The notes under the pieces are model-generated. The model had not been told where the DNA came from, did no database searches, and worked only from the letters and a program-made list of their open reading frames with translations. The position numbers were made by a program, and so were the translations under genes. From Chryseobacterium lathyri (GTDB lineage: Bacteria; Bacteroidota; Bacteroidia; Flavobacteriales; Weeksellaceae): a DNA stretch of 64,000 bases. Shown here one piece after another: positions 60,469 through 64,000 of this stretch. How positions within the stretch are numbered: position 1 is the stretch's first letter; every line of letters starts with the position of its first letter. The DNA is taken from positions 1 to 64,000 of the forward strand of contig NZ_QNFY01000002.1 of the NCBI RefSeq assembly GCF_003290185.1, written 5' to 3'.

Positions 60469-61675
60469 AGATTTTATAGAGCTTACCACTGTCTGTAACA
60501 GCATACAGGCTGCCATCCATTCCATCCAACACATCTCTGAAACGTTCTTTCTGGTCAGCAAGAAGGCGTTCTTCGCCCACCACCTTATTATCTTTCATAA
60601 CAATTCTGTTAATGTGCTCGCCACTTAAACACCCGATGATAAGATTCCCTTTCCATTCCTCAATATTTCCGGTATAGAACGTGACTCCGCTCGGAGAAAT
60701 TACAGGATCCCAATAATAAACGGGCTGTTCTGTTCCCTCTTTTTGGGTTATACCATCCCCCACTTTGGCTCCGGAATATTCAATTCCATAGGTTACATCT
60801 CCCCAGCCATAATTTTTCCCGGGTTGTATCAGATTGATTTCATCACCACCTCTGGGGCCCATTTCAACATCCCAAAGCGTTCCGTTTGGATCTATTGCCA
60901 TTCCCTGCGGATTCCTTACGCCATAGGCATAAATTTCCGGCTTATATCCCTGTTTTCCAATAAACGGATTTCCTGGAGCCGGTTTTCCGTCTTTTGTAAT
61001 TTTTAATATTTTTCCTAAATAATTATCTGTTTTCTGGGCATACACTCTTGTCTGTTTGTCAGATCTTTCCCCTGTACTTACAAATAGATTTCCGTCCCTG
61101 TCAAAAGCCAGTCTGCTCCCATAATGCTTATCGCCATCATAGGAAGGTTCTGCACGGAAAATAACTTTAACTTCTGAAATATTTTTAAGATCTGCCGAGA
61201 GCTTTCCTTTTGCCACCGATGTCAGATTTCCTTCACCAAATGGTTCTGAAAAACTAAAATAAATAATATTATTCGTCTTAAAATCAGGATCAAGGGCTAC
61301 ATCCAGCATTCCTCCCTGCCCTTTTGAATCTACTTTGGGGAATCCTCCGATTTTAGAAACCTGTTTTCCATCTGTTGAAACCACATTCATATGGCCGTTT
61401 TTATCGGTAATAAGAAACCTTCCATCGGGAAGATTTACAATTCCCCATGGCCTGCCAAGGTCTTTATTAAGGACTTCAACTTTATAGGCTGTTGTGGTTT
61501 TTACAGCTTTAATTCTGGTTTGTCCATTAAAAGCTGGTTTGTAATCTGTATTCGGTTTTTCGGTTTCTACACTACCGTCGTTTCCTGTCTGCTGGGCATT
61601 TGCATTGTTCTTCTTACATGAAGATAAAAGTAAAAAAACACTGAGTGCCGGTACATAAATTGGGTTGAATTTCAT
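60458..61675 (-). CDS. PQQ-dependent sugar dehydrogenase lipoprotein
   Basis: A 405-residue lipoprotein of the soluble glucose/sorbosone dehydrogenase (GSDH/Asd) family. The frame runs back to 61720, but the ATG at 61675 gives the proper signal (MKFNPIYVPALSVFLLLSSC, Cys20). The six-bladed propeller has WGIVNLPDGRFLITDKNGH, GGMLDVALDPDF, YGSRLAFDRDGNLFVSTGER, AYGVRNPQGMAIDPN, and GPRGGDEINLIQPGKNYGW, which includes PQQ and calcium-binding positions of this family. It oxidises aldoses in the periplasm if PQQ is available. It is divergent from the blaI-like gene. Confidence 0.93.
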   Translation of the reverse strand: MKFNPIYVPALSVFLLLSSCKKNNANAQQTGNDGSVETEKPNTDYKPAFNGQTRIKAVKTTTAYKVEVLNKDLGRPWGIVNLPDGRFLITDKNGHMNVVSTDGKQVSKIGGFPKVDSKGQGGMLDVALDPDFKTNNIIYFSFSEPFGEGNLTSVAKGKLSADLKNISEVKVIFRAEPSYDGDKHYGSRLAFDRDGNLFVSTGERSDKQTRVYAQKTDNYLGKILKITKDGKPAPGNPFIGKQGYKPEIYAYGVRNPQGMAIDPNGTLWDVEMGPRGGDEINLIQPGKNYGWGDVTYGIEYSGAKVGDGITQKEGTEQPVYYWDPVISPSGVTFYTGNIEEWKGNLIIGCLSGEHINRIVMKDNKVVGEERLLADQKERFRDVLDGMDGSLYAVTDSGKLYKISKK

Positions 61676-61725
61676 AGCGTTGTGATTAGTGGTTAAAAAT
61701 AAATGGAAAAATAGTGCCACAAAAA

Positions 61726-61756
61726 TTTGCTGGTGAAAATTTTTATTCTACATTTG
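61726..61756 (+). promoter_or_regulatory. Promoter of the BlaI/BlaR1-like operon
   Basis: TTTG (61726-61729), 19 bases, TACATTTG (61749-61756): an excellent -33/-7 pair. The -7 box is inside an operator-like dyad. Confidence 0.75.
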
Positions 61757-61778
61757 TAGAGCAAATTACAACATTGTA
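61747..61778. promoter_or_regulatory. Two BlaI-type operator dyads
   Basis: TCTACA-TT-TGTAGA (61747-61760) overlaps the -7 box, and TACAA-CA-TTGTA (61767-61778) lies between it and the start codon. Both carry the TACA...TGTA core that BlaI/MecI repressors bind. They indicate autoregulation of the operon. Confidence 0.65.
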
Positions 61779-61780
61779 GA

Positions 61781-62152
61781 ATGAAAGAGATAAAATTAAC
61801 CGATTCGGAAAAAAACCTTATGGAAATCCTTTGGGAAAAGAAGCGAGTTTTCATGAAAGACATTCTTGATTCGTATCTGGAACCCAAACCTGCCGCGACA
61901 ACCATCGCCACTCTGCTGAAAAGAATGCAGAATAAAGACCTGGTAGGTTATACATTGTATGGAAACTCCCGTGAATACTATCCAAAAGTAGAGAAAGGGA
62001 AATATTTTAATGAGGAAATGACCTCTATGATTGACCGTTTTTTCAACAGCTCGGTGACTCAGTTTGCATCATTTTTTACTTCTAATGCAAAGTTCAGTCA
62101 GAAGCAGTTGAAAGAACTCCGTGATATAATCGACCAAAAGATAAAAGAATAA
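61781..62152 (+). CDS. BlaI/MecI/CopY-family repressor
   Basis: A 123-residue winged-helix repressor. The HTH part is LTDSEKNLMEILWEKKRVFM...TTIATLLKRMQNKDLVGY, and the C-terminal dimerisation helices are FFNSSVTQFASFF and KQLKELRDIIDQKI. Family members are cleaved when the partner M56 sensor is activated. The start is 2 bases after the second operator dyad. It is followed 2 bases later by the M56 sensor gene. In Bacteroidota such pairs often regulate envelope or stress genes rather than beta-lactamases. No beta-lactamase is in the window. Confidence 0.94.
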   Translation: MKEIKLTDSEKNLMEILWEKKRVFMKDILDSYLEPKPAATTIATLLKRMQNKDLVGYTLYGNSREYYPKVEKGKYFNEEMTSMIDRFFNSSVTQFASFFTSNAKFSQKQLKELRDIIDQKIKE

Positions 62153-62154
62153 AC

Positions 62155-63552
62155 ATGTTCATCATTGTTCTAAAAATGTTGCTGTGCTCTTCAGTATGTA
62201 TTGCTGTATATTACCTGTTTTTGGAAAAAGAAAAAATGTACCGGTTTAACAGGTTTTATTTGCTTGTTTCTTTGATTTTCTCTCTTGTGATCCCATTCAT
62301 TTCCATCACAGTACAGCCTCCAAAAACAGTGAATAAGTCTGAGATCATATTTGAAGATGCCGCACAACAGATCATCCAGACACAGCCTGCCCAGGAAATT
62401 TTTGATTGGATAAATCTGATATGTTTCATCTACGGAGCCGTTGCTCTTTTCCTTTTAATAAAAAGTGTCTTGTCAATTATAGCTATCAGAAACGTACAGG
62501 GTGAAAAGATGATCTACCAGAATTATACTGTTAAGGTAACTCATGAAAACCTTCCTCCGTTTAGCTTTTGGAATACCATTTATTTAGGTAAGAGTTATAT
62601 AAAAAATAATATAATTGATCCAAGGATCTTCCTGCATGAAAAAAAACATATTGACCAGAAACACAGCATAGATCTTATTTTTATAGATATCCTGAAAATT
62701 TTCACATGGCTCAATCCAATTCTTCATATTTATAAAAAAGCAATCATTACCAACCATGAATTTCTTGCAGACGAAGCTGTTTTGAACAGCAGATACGATA
62801 TAAAAGAGTACCAGAATCTGATTCTTGATGAGATTATCAATATCCAGAACCTGCCTCTTACCCATTCATTTAATTTTAACAACACCAAAAAACGATTTAT
62901 TATGATGACAAAGAAAAAATCCAGATTCACTGTCCTGAAAAAAATGGCAGGAATCACAACTCTCATTGCAGCAACAGCTCTATTCGCAGAAAGAACATAC
63001 GCAGTCAATCCTATTGCTCCTTACAACCCCCAAAAAGTGGGCACAGGGACTGTAGAAAATGTGGAGTCTCCTCAAGTCACTTCAACTAACTCTGGTTATT
63101 TTGAAAAAATAAAAGAGAAGCCCAGTAAAGCAGTGGAATTCAAGAAAGAAAATACAAAAGCCGCTGCAGATACTATCTCCCCAAAGAAAACAGCACAAGC
63201 AAATAGTAATGAAGGTAATAACACAAATGTAAACCAACAAGAGGATAGGGATTTTGTTCAAGCAGAATTTCCAGAAGGAGCAAAATTACTTCGCTCAAAA
63301 ATTGGGTCAATGCTTGACACAAGTATATTTGACGGAAAAGAAAAACTGGTAAAATCAACAGCACATATACATGTTGATGAAACCGGAAAAATAAGTCAAA
63401 TAACAGCTTCCGGTGATAATGAGGCATTCAATAAAGAAATTGTTAAAACCGTTACAACAGTAAATAACGGAATGGTATGGAAGCCCGCAACAAGAAATGG
63501 AAAAGCGACAGCAAGCATCTTCACATTGCCTATGTCCATGAGTTTTCAGTAA
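62155..63552 (+). CDS. M56-family (BlaR1-like) sensor protease with TonB-C-like domain
   Basis: A 465-residue membrane protein. N-terminal membrane segments (residues about 2-22, 35-53, 85-110) flank a cytoplasmic M56 protease with HEKKH (His161, Glu162, His165) and the third-ligand region HEFLADEAVL (201-210). A further membrane segment (MAGITTLIAATALFAERTYA) is followed by a periplasmic linker rich in Lys, Thr and Asn. A TonB-C-like domain ends the protein (AEFPEGAKLL, STAHIHVDETGKISQI, GMVWKPATRNGKAT). This replaces the penicillin-binding sensor of true BlaR1. Confidence 0.93.
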   Translation: MFIIVLKMLLCSSVCIAVYYLFLEKEKMYRFNRFYLLVSLIFSLVIPFISITVQPPKTVNKSEIIFEDAAQQIIQTQPAQEIFDWINLICFIYGAVALFLLIKSVLSIIAIRNVQGEKMIYQNYTVKVTHENLPPFSFWNTIYLGKSYIKNNIIDPRIFLHEKKHIDQKHSIDLIFIDILKIFTWLNPILHIYKKAIITNHEFLADEAVLNSRYDIKEYQNLILDEIINIQNLPLTHSFNFNNTKKRFIMMTKKKSRFTVLKKMAGITTLIAATALFAERTYAVNPIAPYNPQKVGTGTVENVESPQVTSTNSGYFEKIKEKPSKAVEFKKENTKAAADTISPKKTAQANSNEGNNTNVNQQEDRDFVQAEFPEGAKLLRSKIGSMLDTSIFDGKEKLVKSTAHIHVDETGKISQITASGDNEAFNKEIVKTVTTVNNGMVWKPATRNGKATASIFTLPMSMSFQ

Positions 63553-63563
63553 GATGAATTAAC

Positions 63564-63590
63564 AAGCGCTATAAGTTTAGCGCTTTTTTA
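63564..63590 (+). terminator. Terminator of the BlaI/BlaR1-like operon
   Basis: AAGCGCTA pairs with TAGCGCTT around TAAGTT; a T-run follows. Confidence 0.85.
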
Positions 63591-63675
63591 TTTTGTATAC
63601 TTTACGGACAGAGAAAAAAAACACAATTAAAACATTCACCTTCAAATACTTTATGAAGGCTAAAAATTTCTTTCG

Positions 63676-63683
63676 TATTTTTG
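63676..63683 (+). promoter_or_regulatory. -7 box of uvrB
   Basis: TATTTTTG fits TAnnTTTG, 18 bases before the ATG at 63702. Confidence 0.5.
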
Positions 63684-63701
63684 TTGTATACATCATTTCC
63701 T

Positions 63702-64000
63702 ATGAATTTTAATCTTCAATCAGAATATAAACCTACAGGCGACCAGCCACAAGCAATCGAAAAGCTTACAGAAGGCATTGAGATCGGCGAAAAATACCAG
63801 ACCCTTCTTGGTGTAACGGGCTCCGGGAAAACCTTTACTGTCGCAAACGTTGTACAGAATGTACAGAAACCCACATTGGTTCTTGCCCACAACAAGACTC
63901 TGGCAGCACAGCTATTCATGGAGTTTAAGGAATTTTTTCCCGATAACGCTGTTGAGTATTTTGTCAGCTATTATGATTATTACCAACCGGAAGCCTATAT
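63702..64000 (+). CDS. uvrB: Excinuclease ABC subunit UvrB, N-terminal part (cut by window edge)
   Basis: The first 99 codons of the UvrB damage-verification helicase. The Walker A motif is [10 protein letters not shown] (from residue 37). [11 protein letters not shown] is the conserved N-terminus, [12 protein letters not shown] is motif Ia, and [14 protein letters not shown] is the start of the damage-probing beta-hairpin. The remaining roughly 570 residues lie to the right of the window. Confidence 0.97.
   Translation, partial: MNFNLQSEYKPTGDQPQAIEKLTEGIEIGEKYQTLLGVTGSGKTFTVANVVQNVQKPTLVLAHNKTLAAQLFMEFKEFFPDNAVEYFVSYYDYYQPEAY

Noticed and set aside
61781..63552. Beta-lactam resistance locus
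   Set aside because: A BlaI/BlaR1-like pair is present, but there is no beta-lactamase and the sensor lacks a penicillin-binding domain.
1..64000. CRISPR array, prophage, insertion sequence or integrative element
   Set aside because: No regular spacer-repeat array, transposase, integrase or phage structural gene was seen; the window reads as core chromosome.

Overview
The window is from a low-GC member of the Bacteroidota, most likely a Flavobacteriia/Weeksellaceae organism close to Chryseobacterium. The evidence is type IX secretion (T9SS) C-terminal sorting domains, PorD, lineage-typical families (DUF5686, DUF5687, DUF4126, DUF502), Bacteroidota promoters (TTTG, about 19-20 bases, TAnnTTTG) and GG-leader mini-peptides. 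It is mostly core chromosome; I see no prophage, insertion sequence, integron or CRISPR array.

Layout. 1-6.8 kb: surface and secreted proteins (an RHS-like protein cut by the window edge, a frameshifted T9SS substrate, a FISUMP-domain T9SS substrate). 6.9-11.4 kb: an AraC regulator, a small membrane protein, and divergent class I and class II fumarases. 11.5-14 kb: a six-cysteine GG-leader peptide facing an ABC exporter. 14-19.4 kb: the housekeeping run bamD-rpoZ-coaBC-porD-recN. 19.5-23.6 kb: a GyrI-like protein, a TetR regulator with an operator-like palindrome, tatD-like/tcdA/rnpA, DUF4126. 23.6-30.2 kb: a probable long operon miaB - decayed gene - TPR protein - sigma-54 activator - 46-residue ORF - lptE - acidic TPR protein. 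30.3-34.7 kb: three tandem TonB-C-like secreted proteins, then poxB and an MFS transporter. 34.9-39.5 kb: lysA behind an apparent lysine-rich leader peptide and attenuator, an exonuclease with a degenerate GIY-YIG domain, and a HerA-like ATPase. 39.8-41.9 kb: sulfur-transfer genes. 42-46 kb: an unknown secreted protein, a nitrilase-type amidase, a small barrel protein, rseP and two identical tRNA-Asn genes. 46.4-46.95 kb: an AT-rich non-coding stretch with a cluster of DnaA boxes, proposed as oriC. 47-64 kb: DUF5686, a second six-cysteine GG-leader peptide, rpmA-rplU, a zinc metalloprotease lipoprotein, an acyltransferase, miaE, DUF502, a DsbA/FAD-monooxygenase/aminotransferase operon, a TonB-dependent receptor, a sugar dehydrogenase, a BlaI/BlaR1 pair and the start of uvrB.

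Organisation. Genes left of about 43.8 kb are mainly on the minus strand and genes to the right mainly on the plus strand, so transcription diverges from the DnaA-box region. This supports an origin there, although rplU-rpmA run against the trend. Functional links inside the window are envelope biogenesis (bamD, lptE, porD, rseP), ms2io6A tRNA modification (miaB and miaE), and persulfide/thiol chemistry (MBL-rhodanese, rhodanese lipoprotein, thioredoxin).

The two most interesting signals are the lysA leader (promoter, 23-codon ORF with six Lys codons, alternative hairpins, T-run) and the putative replication origin. All identifications come from reading the sequence and knowledge of the families; no database search was run.
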